64,000 nt of DNA from contig NZ_CP074380.1 in assembly GCF_022695595.1 (NCBI RefSeq), positions 7,851,504 through 7,915,503 on the forward strand. Direction: 5' to 3'. This DNA comes from Streptomyces sp. MST-110588. Lineage in GTDB: Bacteria > Actinomycetota > Actinomycetes > Streptomycetales > Streptomycetaceae. Of this stretch, positions 26,154 to 35,163 are shown piece by piece (position 1 is the first letter of the stretch; the number at the start of each line of letters is the position of its first letter). The notes under the pieces are model-generated. The model saw nothing but the letters and a program-made list of their open reading frames with translations. It did no database searches and was not told the DNA's origin. A program made the translations under genes and the position numbers.

Positions 26154-27218
26154 ATGACTACCTGGCGCGGCCTGATCAACAGCGACTACCGGCGTTGGCT
26201 GCCGGTCACCGACACCACTCCCGTGGTGTCCCTCCACGAGGGCAACACCCCCTTGCTCCACTCGGACCGCCTGTCCTCGCTGACCGGATGCGACATCTGG
26301 CTGAAGGTGGAGGGCGCCAACCCCACCGGGTCGTTCAAGGACCGCGGGATGACCGTGGCCGTGAGCAACGCGGCGGCGAACGGCGCCGAGGCCGTCATCT
26401 GCGCATCCACCGGCAACACCAGCGCCTCGGCCGCCGCCTACGCGGCACGCGCCGGCATCGCGTGCGTGGTGCTCGTTCCTCAGAAGGCGATCGCGCTCGG
26501 CAAGCTGGCCCAGGTCGTACGGTACGGAGCGCGGATCGTCGAGGTCGCTGGAACCTTCGACGACTGTCTGCGCATCGCCCGGGAACTCGCTGCTCACCAC
26601 CGTGTCGCGCTGGTCAACTCCGTCAACAACCAGTGGCGGCTGGCAGGGCAGCGAACGGTCGCCTACGAAATCGTCGACGCCTTGGGCGACGCGCCGGACA
26701 TCCACTGCCTGCCGGTGGGCAACGGCGGCAACATCACCGCCACCTGGAGCGGCTACCAGACCTACGCCGCCGACGGCCCGGCCGGGCGAACGCCACGCAT
26801 GTGGGGTTTCCAGGCCGCCGGTGCGGCACCACTCGTACACGGCGCGCCCGTCGCCGTGCCCGACACCGCCGCGAGCGCGATCCGCGTCGGCAACCCGGCG
26901 ACGTGGGACGGCGCCATCAGTGCCCGCGACGAGTCCCATGGACTGATCCGCGCGGTGACCGACGAGCAGATCTTCGACGCCTACCGTGATGTCGCCCGCC
27001 ATGACGGCGTGTTCGCCGAACCCGCCTCGGCGGCCGGCCTCGCCGGCATCCTCGACCAGCAGCGCAAAGGCCATCTCGCACCGGGACAGAGGATCGTGAT
27101 CACGCTGAGCGGCAACGGACTGAAGGACCTCGACGCCTCCATGGGAGACGGTTACACCTCCACCCGTACCTCGGCGTCCACCGCCGAGGTGGCCCACGCC
27201 CTGCGCCTGACCGACTGA
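26154..27218 (+). CDS. thrC: Threonine synthase
   Basis: Predicted 354-residue PLP enzyme converting O-phosphohomoserine to threonine. The opening [17 protein letters not shown] is typical of short actinobacterial ThrC. PLP attaches to Lys62 in [11 protein letters not shown], and [19 protein letters not shown] and the glycine loop [12 protein letters not shown] bind the cofactor phosphate. ATG 26154 matches family starts; ATG 26142 and an earlier TTG are alternatives, and none has a strong Shine-Dalgarno site. Control by the divergent RpiR gene is likely. Streptomyces normally has another thrC in the hom-thrC-thrB operon, so this may be a paralogue. Confidence 0.85.
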   Translation: MTTWRGLINSDYRRWLPVTDTTPVVSLHEGNTPLLHSDRLSSLTGCDIWLKVEGANPTGSFKDRGMTVAVSNAAANGAEAVICASTGNTSASAAAYAARAGIACVVLVPQKAIALGKLAQVVRYGARIVEVAGTFDDCLRIARELAAHHRVALVNSVNNQWRLAGQRTVAYEIVDALGDAPDIHCLPVGNGGNITATWSGYQTYAADGPAGRTPRMWGFQAAGAAPLVHGAPVAVPDTAASAIRVGNPATWDGAISARDESHGLIRAVTDEQIFDAYRDVARHDGVFAEPASAAGLAGILDQQRKGHLAPGQRIVITLSGNGLKDLDASMGDGYTSTRTSASTAEVAHALRLTD

Positions 27219-27438
27219 GAGCCCGGTGCGCTACGGGAAAGCGCGGCGAGCGGGCGCGCGCCAAACCGCAGATTCCCGATGACACCCGTCCAGCGCCCGG
27301 GCACCCGGTCCACACCGTGGACCGTGCAGCCGGCCGCGTCGAGCGCCGTCGCTGGGGCCGGTCCCGCCGCCGGGGCCGGTCCGCCGCCGGGGCACAGAGA
27401 GCGTTCGGCGTGGTGCGCGAGCCACCCGCTTCCGCAAT

Positions 27439-28377
27439 TCAGGTCGCGGTGGGGCGGGAGGCACGGTTGCCGGCCCATACCGCCCCGATGACCAGAGCGC
27501 AGCCGCACAGTTGGGCGTAGGTGGGAGTCTCGTGAAGAATGAGCCGGGCGAAACCGATCGCCATGACGGGTTGCAGGAGCAGCAGAGCGGCTGTGGTGTT
27601 GGCCGAGAGGTGCGGACTGCCCTTGCTGATCAGCAGCCATGCCACCACTTGGCCGAGCAGGGCGAGTGCGGTGATCCATCCCCATGAGGCGACCGGGACG
27701 GACAGTGCCAGACCCGTGGTGAACACGCTGATCACACCCGAGGTGACGGCCGCCGAAGCGGTGGACAGACACACGGGACCGACCAGGTGCCGGCTTGAGC
27801 GCCGGCCGGACCGCCGGCTGAGATACAGATACGCGGCGTACGCGAATCCGGCACCGATGCCCAGGAACGTGCCCCGCACCGGATGACCGGGCTGCCGACC
27901 AAAGTTGAGCACGCCGCCGGCCAAGGCGATGCCGACGAGCATCAGGGGGCAGGTCCACAGGAAACGGCGCGGGATCCTCGTGCCGTCGAACAGGCGGGCC
28001 AGCAGAGGGAAGACGATGACCTGCACGTTGATGAGTACGGTGGAGATGGCCGCGCCGACGTCCAGGATGCTGAGGGTCCACATCACGTAGTCGGTCCCGA
28101 GGAAGATCCCCGCGATGAGCGCGTACCGGCGCACAGGACGTGGCAGCGCCCCGCGGCGCCGGGTCTCGTACACCAGCAGCGGGACCAGGGGGACCAGAGC
28201 GATCGCACAGCGCAAGAAGGCCGCCGTGCCGGCGTCGACGTGGGCGAGCTTGACGAAGATCGCGGAGGCCGACAGGCAGGCGGCCCCGCCGATGATGAAC
28301 AGACCGGCCACCGTCTGGGGCGCCGACCTGTCCCGAAAGAGGGACGAGCGAGGGCGGGTTTCGGGCGCGACATCCAC
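27439..28377 (-). CDS. EamA/DMT-family transporter
   Basis: Predicted membrane protein of about 312 residues with ten hydrophobic segments in two EamA halves (for example FIIGGAACLSASAIFVKLAH and WGWITALALLGQVVAWLLI). Such proteins export amino acids or metabolites. The start is ambiguous among GTG 28377, GTG 28386 and TTG 28398; 28377 leaves the best purine stretch upstream. It is divergent from a LysR gene 74 bp away, which probably regulates it. Confidence 0.85.
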   Translation of the reverse strand: MDVAPETRPRSSLFRDRSAPQTVAGLFIIGGAACLSASAIFVKLAHVDAGTAAFLRCAIALVPLVPLLVYETRRRGALPRPVRRYALIAGIFLGTDYVMWTLSILDVGAAISTVLINVQVIVFPLLARLFDGTRIPRRFLWTCPLMLVGIALAGGVLNFGRQPGHPVRGTFLGIGAGFAYAAYLYLSRRSGRRSSRHLVGPVCLSTASAAVTSGVISVFTTGLALSVPVASWGWITALALLGQVVAWLLISKGSPHLSANTTAALLLLQPVMAIGFARLILHETPTYAQLCGCALVIGAVWAGNRASRPTAT

Positions 28378-28451
28378 AACCAGCACCCTGCCACCCAAGA
28401 TCCCACAGCACTATTTACCGTTTGTACGCTCCATTGCATAGTCTCGCTCAG

Positions 28452-29405
28452 GTGTTGTCATGGGAGAGGCTCAGAGTGTTCGCGGCCGTGGCCGAGCACG
28501 GTTCGGTAAGCGCCGCCGCCGAACAGTTGCATGTGACCGGACCCGCGATCTCGCAGCACATCCGCCGCCTGGAACGGGAAGCCGGCTGCAAGCTCGTCGA
28601 ACCGTCCGGGCGCGGCATCCGACTCACCCACGCCGGACGGGTCCTGGCCTCCTCCGCGCAGAAGATGGCCACCGTCGCCGCCCATGCCACCATGGACCTC
28701 GCCGCCGTCAGCGGTCTGATCGCCGGTCCCCTGCGTATCGGGGCCGTCGCCTCCGCCTTGCGGTCCCTGATCCCACCGGCCCTGGTGACGCTGACCGACC
28801 GTCACCCGCGGCTGGAGCCGGAGGTACGCGACGGAGAGGCGGCGCACCTGCTGCCCGAGCTGCACACCGGAGAGCTCGACGCCGTGGTCATCGAAAGCTG
28901 GACCCACGCACCGGCCCGCATCCCGCCCGGAACCCACACCCACATCCTGGTGCACGAGCAGGCGCTGCTGGCCGTACACCCGCGCCACCCGCTCACCCAC
29001 CTCCAGGAAGTGCCCCTGAGCAGCCTGCACGACCTGACCTGGGCCAGTTGCCCGCCAGGCAGCGACGCCCACCAGGCCCTCGAACAACTGCTGCGCCGGC
29101 ACACCGGGCACGACGCGAAAGTCCGCTACTGCGTGGCCGACTACGCCACCCAGATCGAACTGGTCGCCACCGGACTCACCGCCGCACTGATACCGCGGAT
29201 GGCCGCACCCACCGCAGAGAGCCGGATCCGCCTCATCCCGTGCCGCCCGGCGGTGACACGCACCATCGCCGTGGCCACGGCCCAGACCAATGCCACCCCG
29301 GCCGTCAACGCCTTCGTCGCCGAGATGGCCCGCACCGTCCACAGCAGAATCCAGTGCCGGGCCGCAGACCCCGGCCCTCCCGTGACCGGGGCCTGCGGCC
29401 CGTAG
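28452..29405 (+). CDS. LysR-family transcriptional regulator
   Basis: Predicted 317-residue regulator. The HTH is at the N-terminus (ERLRVFAAVAEHGSVSAAAE and VTGPAISQHIRRLE) and the two-lobed effector domain follows (GPLRIGAVASALRSLIPPAL). GTG 28452 is chosen to begin just before the conserved first helix; TTG 28455 or TTG 28422 are possible. It is divergent from the EamA transporter, so a substrate-inducible exporter pair is likely. Confidence 0.88.
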   Translation: MLSWERLRVFAAVAEHGSVSAAAEQLHVTGPAISQHIRRLEREAGCKLVEPSGRGIRLTHAGRVLASSAQKMATVAAHATMDLAAVSGLIAGPLRIGAVASALRSLIPPALVTLTDRHPRLEPEVRDGEAAHLLPELHTGELDAVVIESWTHAPARIPPGTHTHILVHEQALLAVHPRHPLTHLQEVPLSSLHDLTWASCPPGSDAHQALEQLLRRHTGHDAKVRYCVADYATQIELVATGLTAALIPRMAAPTAESRIRLIPCRPAVTRTIAVATAQTNATPAVNAFVAEMARTVHSRIQCRAADPGPPVTGACGP

Positions 29406-29568
29406 CTGTCACCGGCACAACCACCCGGCCCCGCTCACGGCACGAGGGCGATGCCACCGCGCACCCGCAGATCGATTCGATCGACATACCCGGCCGGCGG
29501 ACTTACGAGAAACGCCACCTCGGGCCGCGATGCCCTCGCCCGCGCCCAGTCGGCGACCAGGCTCGGCG

Positions 29569-30303
29569 CTACCGCCGGGTGACCGAGCGGATCCAGGCGA
29601 GTTGCTGGGAGATCTCTCCGGCCTGGGCGACCGTCTCCCGGTCCGAACCGTTGAAGACGCCGAGGAGGGTTTCGGAGCCGCGTGGGCCGATGCTCATCAC
29701 CGGGCCTCCGGAGTCGCCACCGGCCGGGATCCCGGACACCTTCTCCATGCAGAAGTCCGGGCCGCCCGGTGCGGTGTGGCCCGCGCACCGGCGGTCGTCC
29801 GGCCGTATGACCCGCAGGCTGGACTGCTTGAGCACGGGGGACTGACAGGCGTTCTCGTCGTCGGTGCAGGTCGCGCCCCACCCGTACTGCTGCACGCGCT
29901 GGCCGAGGCGGACACCGGTCGAGGCCAGGCGCGCCGTGGGGATCTTCATCGGCGGGACCTTGATGAGCATCATGTCGGCGTGCGCGCTGCCGACGCGCTT
30001 GCCGGGCACCGGGTGGACCGTGGTGCCCTTGCGCATGTCGAGGTTGCCGATCCGGAAGGAGATCCGCTTGTCGGCGACCGGCTGCGCCTGCTCGTAGAAG
30101 CAGTGGGAGGCGCTGAGGATCCACTGGGGGGCGACCGCCGTCCCCGTGCACGCCGGTTTGCCGTCGACGAGCATGCGCACCGCCCACGGGCCATAGGTGC
30201 TCTTCGCCCCGCCGATGACGGCGGAGGCCGGCACGGACCACACCACCGAGCCCGTCACCAGCAGTAAGACGGTCAGCAGCAGTACACGAACTCGACGCAC
30301 CAT
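29569..30303 (-). CDS. Secreted trypsin-like serine protease
   Basis: Predicted 244-residue chymotrypsin-fold protease with an N-terminal signal peptide (VRVLLLTVLLLVTGSVVWS, cleavage probable after ASA). Catalytic residues are in ILSASHCF (His), HADMMLIKV (Asp) and GGDSGGPV (Ser). Six cysteines suggest disulphides. The mature chain begins VIGGAKSTYGPWAVRM, so there is little or no propeptide. ATG 30303 has GAAGGGAA upstream. Streptomyces secretes many such enzymes; the substrate is unknown. Confidence 0.9.
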   Translation of the reverse strand: MVRRVRVLLLTVLLLVTGSVVWSVPASAVIGGAKSTYGPWAVRMLVDGKPACTGTAVAPQWILSASHCFYEQAQPVADKRISFRIGNLDMRKGTTVHPVPGKRVGSAHADMMLIKVPPMKIPTARLASTGVRLGQRVQQYGWGATCTDDENACQSPVLKQSSLRVIRPDDRRCAGHTAPGGPDFCMEKVSGIPAGGDSGGPVMSIGPRGSETLLGVFNGSDRETVAQAGEISQQLAWIRSVTRR

Positions 30304-30493
30304 CCGACAGTTCCCTTCATCGCGCATGAGCCTTACTGATGCTGAGACACATCACAGGGCCAAAAGGTTCCGAATGAGCAGAACGGAGACCCCGCTCCCT
30401 CGGCGCCAGCCAGTGCGCCCGTCTCCTGGCGCCCTTCCCGCCCAAGCCGGCTCGCGCCCGGCCCGGACCGCGGCGAGGTCACCCAGGGCCTGA

Positions 30494-30646
30494 GGAAGAA
30501 GGAGGAAGAAGTACGGCTCCGGAGTAAGCATCCGGACCCTGGCGGAGGAGATGGGCCGCTCCTACGGGGGCGGGCACCGGCTGCTCAAGGACGCCGGGAT
30601 CATTCTCCGTTCCCGGGGCGGAGACCGGCGCACCGCTGATTCCTGA
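30494..30646 (+). pseudogene. Fragment of a small Streptomyces HTH protein
   Basis: The frame reads YGSGVSIRTLAEEMGRSYGG followed by HRLLKDAGIILRSRGG and stops. This is the conserved core of a short helix-turn-helix protein widespread in Streptomyces (SIRxLAEExGRSYGxVHRLL). No start codon remains because TGA immediately precedes it. It overlaps the 3' end of the antisense condensation-domain remnant. Confidence 0.6.
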
Positions 30647-31407
30647 CTGCGGAGCGGTCGGACGGCTGCGAAGGCGGTGCAGGTGCCGAGGGTGAGCGTC
30701 ACCGGATTCAGCGCCGGGCCGGTGAGCCGTCCCTCGCCCAGCAGCGCGGGGTTCTCCCGCAGCAGATCCGCCATGCGATGACGCTGGTGCGGCAGTACGG
30801 CGCGGATCCTGGCGGCGGTGGCGTGCACCAGCTCCCCGACGGAGGCGGCCGGATCGACCGGCAGCCGCAGCGGCAGGACGTGGGAGGCCACGCCCATCGC
30901 CTCCTGGACGGCCGAGCCGTCCCGTCCCCGTACGACCAGCCCGACCACCGGCTTCCGCGCGCCGGTGTCGGCGTGCAGCACCATGGCCAGCGCCGCCGGG
31001 AACAAGGCGCTCGTGCTCACCGCGAGCGCCGCCGCGCCACGCCGCAGGCGCTCTTGGTGCGCCCGCGGGAGCGGAGCCACGCCCACGCCGTAGGGCACGG
31101 CCTGTGTCCGCTCCATGAACTCCACCGCCGCGGCGCGCGGGCGCTCGTGCCCGCTGAAGTCCCGACGGACCAGCGGCCAGTCGGCGGCCGGATCCAGGAC
31201 CTGCGCCACTTCCGGCCCGGTGCCCTCGAACCGTACGCGCAACGTCTCGCTCCCCGCGACGGTCCGCCGCAGCGCCGCTTCGAACAGTTCCTCGTCCAGC
31301 GCGCCGCGCAGGCGCACGTACAGTCCGACGTTGTACCGCCATCCGCCGTCGTCCAGCCGTGATCGGACTGCTGTGGGCGGGGGCGGGGCGGCCGTAGCCG
31401 GCAGCAC
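30562..31407 (-). pseudogene. Nonribosomal peptide synthetase condensation-domain remnant
   Basis: The frame matches parts of an NRPS condensation domain in order: YNVGLYVRLRGALDEELFE and SETLRVRFEG near the start, then the C-lobe segments ARKPVVGLVVRGRDG and SHVLPLRLPVDPAASVGELV. The catalytic HHxxxDG loop between the two lobes is missing, so the domain cannot form peptide bonds. No adenylation or carrier domain follows. It is a decayed piece of a larger synthetase. It lies on the same strand, downstream of the hydroxylase-exporter gene. Confidence 0.65.
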
Positions 31408-31725
31408 GGGGTACTGCGTCGTCGGCTACGGAAGGGGTGCTCGGTGGTGCCTCCGAGGCGGTGATGGTGAGGTTCTGGTGTACTGCTTCGGCCGGCTTGA
31501 GGGGGTCGAAGCCGCTGAAGGCGCGGTGACCGGACCGGTCGAAGAAGACGGCATCGCCGGGCCGGACGCCGCCCAGGCAAAGGCGCGGTCTTCCATACCG
31601 TCACGCCCGCTGCACCGGCGCGACCGGCGTGACGGGCGTGAGGAGCTGGTGCGCCGGCGCGGCACCGGCCCTGCGGGGACGGTGCCGCGCATCCGGGGTC
31701 CGGCCGGGGTGAGGAGGAAGGTTAC
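31408..31725. other. Spacer between hydroxylase gene and condensation remnant
   Basis: Contains no complete gene. On the minus strand one frame gives a short protein-like stretch (VRPGDAVFFDRSGHRAFSGF) that could be a fragment of a cupin or oxygenase, too short to assign. Confidence 0.35.
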
Positions 31726-33762
31726 TCAGCCGGCCCCTACGACCCGGGCGTCCACCGCCTTGCGCAACGCGCGCGACTTGCGCAGGTCCCGGGTCATCGT
31801 CATGCGCCGCAGCCACCGGTCCGTACCGTCGTAGCGGGCCGTGAAGGGCTTCCTTCCGTGCACCGCGCGGAAATTGTCCAGGAGGAGTACGGCGCCGGGC
31901 TCCAGTACGACGCTGGTCGCGGCCGACTCCAGCTCCGTGCACAGGGCGTCGAGCGCCTGCTGCGCGGCGCTGTCACCGGGAAGGGCGCTCATGAAGGGCG
32001 GGTCGATCCGCGCGTACGGGCGGTCGCGGCTGCCGAAGAGGGCGCTGATGGTGCTGGGGCGGCCGTCCTCGTCGAGCCCGGACGTGTGCTCCAGGTCCGG
32101 GAAGATCTGGAAGCGTTCGCAGAAGAGGATGTCGGTCTGCTCCGGCGAGAGCCCGCCGGTCGTGACCGGCGACACGGTCGTGGCCGTGCCCGGGTTGCGC
32201 AGGCTGACCAGGCCGATGTAGTCGGGCCTGCACGGGTGGAAGGCGTCTTCGACATGCAGGTACTGGTAGGCCGCGCTGGCGTGCCCGCTTTGTGCGTGCT
32301 CCTTCTCCCGCAGAGGCAGGATGTCCGTGATGAGGCGGCCGTCCTGGAGGAAGGACCAGCTAAAGGGGTCCCCGAGCTGCGCGCCGAGCAACAGGAGCCA
32401 GAAGTCGGCCTCGCGGGTGCGCTGTCCGCAGTGGTCCCGCCAGTGCTCCGGAGTCGGCCCCACCGACTGCGGGTCCCAGGGGTAGCCGGTGACCACGAGG
32501 GCCGGGTCCGTCTCCAGGTAGCGCATCTCGCCCAGCGCCTCCCGCAGCACGTCCGGCAGCCGGGCTCCCAAGGCCGGCGCGGAGCGCAGGAAGTGTGGGT
32601 GCTCGGGCCGGGCGTAACGGTCGATCTGCTCCCGGACCAGAGCACGTGCCCCGGCCGCCTCGCGGGAAGTGAGGTGGATGGTGCGGATATCGGTATCGGG
32701 CCTCTCTGTCATGGGATCGCCCCTCGCAATCGCTGATTCCCCGGCTGCTTGCCTTTTCCGCGCCCCCTCCGTCCTGTCGGTCCCTTCCAATCCGCTGTTC
32801 GGTATCGCCGGGTCCATCGCTGTCCTTCCCTTCGTGCTCAACTTGGTGTGCCGGGGTCCGCCTGCGCGGGCCTGCGGCGGGGCTGCCCGGTGGGTGTAGG
32901 AGGTGAATGTGATGCTGGCCAGGATCAGGGCCGCACCGGCCCAGTTCCAGCCGGTCAGCCGGTCACCGGCCAGCCAGTAGCCGAACAGCCCGGCGAAAGC
33001 CGGTTCGGCCGTCATGATCATCGCGATCCTGGTCGGCGGGAGAACGCGCTGGGCCCGGGTCTGTATGAAGTACGCCAGTGCCGAGGCTCCCACCGCGACG
33101 ACGGCCAGCGTCGCCCACGTCCCCTGGCCGGCCGGAGCCGACAGGCCACCACCCAGCGCCACCGCGCCCAGGAGCCCGAGCAGCCCGACCGTGGCCAGTT
33201 GGACGAAGGCCAGCCGTCCGGTGTTCAGATCCGGGGCGGCCTGGCCCAGCAGGATCAGGTGCCCCGCGAAACACGCGGCACACGCCAGTGCCAGCACATC
33301 GCCCCAGTGGACCGCGAGCCCCTGCAGCGTGAGCAGCGCCAGCCCCGCCATCACGAGCCCTGTTCCGAGCAGTTGCGCCCCGGTGAGCCGCTCCCGCAGG
33401 AACAGTGCGGCCAGCACGGCGGTGAACACCACGGCTGTGCCCGTGATGAACCCGACGTTGGAGGCCGTGGTGCGGAGCAGGCTCGCGGTCTGGAACGCAT
33501 ACGCCGCGAACAGGACGGTGCCCGCAGTGCTGCCGGCGGTCAGCTCCCGCAGGGTGAGGCGGCACAGTGAACGCGCATGGACCACGCCCAGGAGCAGCGC
33601 GGCCCCAAGGAAGCGGTAGGTGAGGACCGACAGGAACGTCATCGTCTCCAGGGCGTCGCCGATTCCCACGAACGTCCAGCCCCACAGCGCGACGACGCCG
33701 AGCATCGCCGCGTTCCAGATGCCGCGTTCATGAGCGCAGCGCCACTTCCGGGCGCTCATCAT
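31726..33762 (-). CDS. EamA transporter fused in frame to amino-acid beta-hydroxylase (VioC/AsnO type)
   Basis: One uninterrupted frame encodes two proteins. The first 315 residues are an EamA/DMT exporter with about ten membrane helices (LGVVALWGWTFVGIGDALET; WAGAALILASITFTSYTH). Without a stop it continues into a 2-oxoglutarate/Fe(II) oxygenase of the clavaminate-synthase/VioC-AsnO group: iron ligands HVE in YLHVEDAFHP and a distal His in NFRAVHGRKPF, plus RRMTMTRDLRKSR at the end. Internal ATGs at 32817 (AGGGAAGGA upstream) and 32712 (AGGGG upstream) could start the oxygenase separately. It would hydroxylate a free amino acid for a nonribosomal peptide, and the exporter the product. A condensation-domain remnant lies downstream. 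Confidence 0.8.
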   Translation of the reverse strand: MMSARKWRCAHERGIWNAAMLGVVALWGWTFVGIGDALETMTFLSVLTYRFLGAALLLGVVHARSLCRLTLRELTAGSTAGTVLFAAYAFQTASLLRTTASNVGFITGTAVVFTAVLAALFLRERLTGAQLLGTGLVMAGLALLTLQGLAVHWGDVLALACAACFAGHLILLGQAAPDLNTGRLAFVQLATVGLLGLLGAVALGGGLSAPAGQGTWATLAVVAVGASALAYFIQTRAQRVLPPTRIAMIMTAEPAFAGLFGYWLAGDRLTGWNWAGAALILASITFTSYTHRAAPPQARAGGPRHTKLSTKGRTAMDPAIPNSGLEGTDRTEGARKRQAAGESAIARGDPMTERPDTDIRTIHLTSREAAGARALVREQIDRYARPEHPHFLRSAPALGARLPDVLREALGEMRYLETDPALVVTGYPWDPQSVGPTPEHWRDHCGQRTREADFWLLLLGAQLGDPFSWSFLQDGRLITDILPLREKEHAQSGHASAAYQYLHVEDAFHPCRPDYIGLVSLRNPGTATTVSPVTTGGLSPEQTDILFCERFQIFPDLEHTSGLDEDGRPSTISALFGSRDRPYARIDPPFMSALPGDSAAQQALDALCTELESAATSVVLEPGAVLLLDNFRAVHGRKPFTARYDGTDRWLRRMTMTRDLRKSRALRKAVDARVVGAG
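32813..32833 (-). promoter_or_regulatory. Internal ribosome binding site and ATG of the oxygenase part
   Basis: On the minus strand AGGGAAGGA precedes ATG 32817 at about six bases, inside the continuous transporter-oxygenase frame. It offers independent translation of the oxygenase with a 35-residue leader before the more family-like start at 32712. Confidence 0.45.
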
Positions 33763-33941
33763 CAACTGCTGCAAACCGGCATTCCCCTTGGAGTCCCCAG
33801 TGGGCACCGGCCCGGTGCGTAGAAGATTCCGGACCGATCCGTGCACCCTCCACCCGGACAGACGCCGGCCCGGCCCCGGAAGTTGCCTCTGCGCCCCGGC
33901 TCCGCCACACCGCTCCCAGGCCGCAACTCCGCGCCCCGGCC

Positions 33942-34330
33942 GTGCCTTCGGCCCGCGGCGGCTGCTCCGCCACCCCGGGACGCGGACCCGGCACGGCTGC
34001 CCCGTTCCCCCGCCGATCGGTGAAGCCGCCGTCCGAGGCGGCCCGTACGCAGACCTGGAGCCTGCTGTCCTTCCGGGATCCGGCCAAGAATCCGCTGGGG
34101 ATCGTGCTGGCCGCAACCGCCAACGCCGAGGGCAGCATCATCACACAGGTGGCAGACGTCGAGGATGCCGACCACGCCGGGGCCACCGGAGCCTTCGGGT
34201 ACGCGCTGAGCGTTCCCATGCTGACGCTCACGCAGGCGCTGCGTGACGCGCCGGCCGACGAGGCGTCGGCGCGGATCATCGAAGCGGGGCCGGTGACGGG
34301 GGTAACGCACTCGTTGTCCGGCGGCGCTGT
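33942..34330 (+). pseudogene. Unassigned coding fragment
   Basis: From about 34040 the plus-strand frame has strong Streptomyces codon bias and protein-like sequence (FRDPAKNPLGIVLAATANAE; GYALSVPMLTLTQALRDAP; IIEAGPVTGVTHSLSGG). The N-terminal 30 and later C-terminal residues are low complexity. I do not recognise a family. It directly precedes an FAD monooxygenase fragment, so it may be another broken biosynthetic gene. Confidence 0.35.
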
Positions 34331-34375
34331 TGTGGAACTGCCCGGGCGGGGGCACGGTCCGCTGCCGGTGGGTGG

Positions 34376-34930
34376 GTGGCGGGCGGTGGGCAGCGAGCAG
34401 CGAGCAGCGGTGGGATGTTCTCTCGGGTGCGCCGCCTGGCGACGACCGTACTGCTGGCCGGGAACCGACTGATCGTCCAATGGCTCGCCAGCTCGCAGGA
34501 GGTGGCGCAGTTGCGCGCCACCGATGTGGCCTGGCTGCGCTCTCGCATAAGCGCGGTCCGGCCCGAACTGGCCAATGCGCTGGCAGCCTCGGTGCCCGAC
34601 TGGGGCCGAGCCCGCATCGTGCGACATCATGTGGTGCAACCGCACCACTGGGGGCGCGGCAACGCCGGGCTGGGCGACGCAGCACACGGAAGCCACTCAA
34701 TTGCCGGGCAGGGGCTGAGCACGGCTTTGCAGGGTGCCGCGATCCTCGCCCGCTCGCTGACCCAGGCTCAAGGGACCGCGCGTGCCGCGCCGTTCGCGCC
34801 GTACGAGCAGATGCGCAAGCCCTTCACCGAACACTTCCAGCGCTACCGGATGAGCCTGCCGCAATTGACGTCACAGCACACTGCTGGCGCCGGGCCCACA
34901 GTCCTCTACGCCTCCTCGCGGATGGCATGA
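34376..34930 (+). pseudogene. FAD-dependent monooxygenase, C-terminal fragment
   Basis: The frame covers the C-terminal half of a UbiH/PHBH-type flavoprotein. It has NAGLGDAAHGSHSIAGQGLS (GD motif binding the FAD ribityl chain) and the trailing helices YEQMRKPFTEHFQRYRMSL. The N-terminal FAD-binding GxGxxG half is missing, and the normal leucine-rich strand before GDAAH appears shortened. It is probably a dead remnant of an aromatic hydroxylase gene from the nearby biosynthetic debris. Confidence 0.7.
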
Positions 34931-35086
34931 CGCGAGGCCAACCGGAGGCCGGAGCCTGTTACCAGGATCTGACTGAGATCAGCGGCACGGGGTGCATCTG
35001 ACCGGTCCCGTCGCAGACGCGGTGCCAAGGGCTCGGCGTGCCTTGCCGCCACTGCATCGATGTGTCCCAGCTCACGCGAGCGCCCC

Positions 35087-35118
35087 TTGACCTTCACGTA
35101 CGCGTCAAGGTCATACGG
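35087..35118 (+). promoter_or_regulatory. MerR-type promoter upstream of MFS gene
   Basis: TTGACC (35087-35092) and CATACG (35113-35118) form -35 and -10-like hexamers separated by 20 bp, longer than usual. The spacer overlaps an imperfect dyad, GACCTTCACGTA / CGCGTCAAGGTC (9 of 12 positions paired). Long spacers with a central dyad are the hallmark of MerR-activated promoters, and a merR gene lies at 38102. Confidence 0.5.
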
Positions 35119-35163
35119 TGACCGCACTCGAAGATCCCGAAGCGAGGAAGCCCAGGCGCAACG

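Noticed and set aside
33728..34700. Minus-strand gene upstream of the exporter-hydroxylase frame
   Set aside because: Plus-strand codon bias and the FAD monooxygenase motifs show that the coding strand here is plus; the minus frames are shadows.
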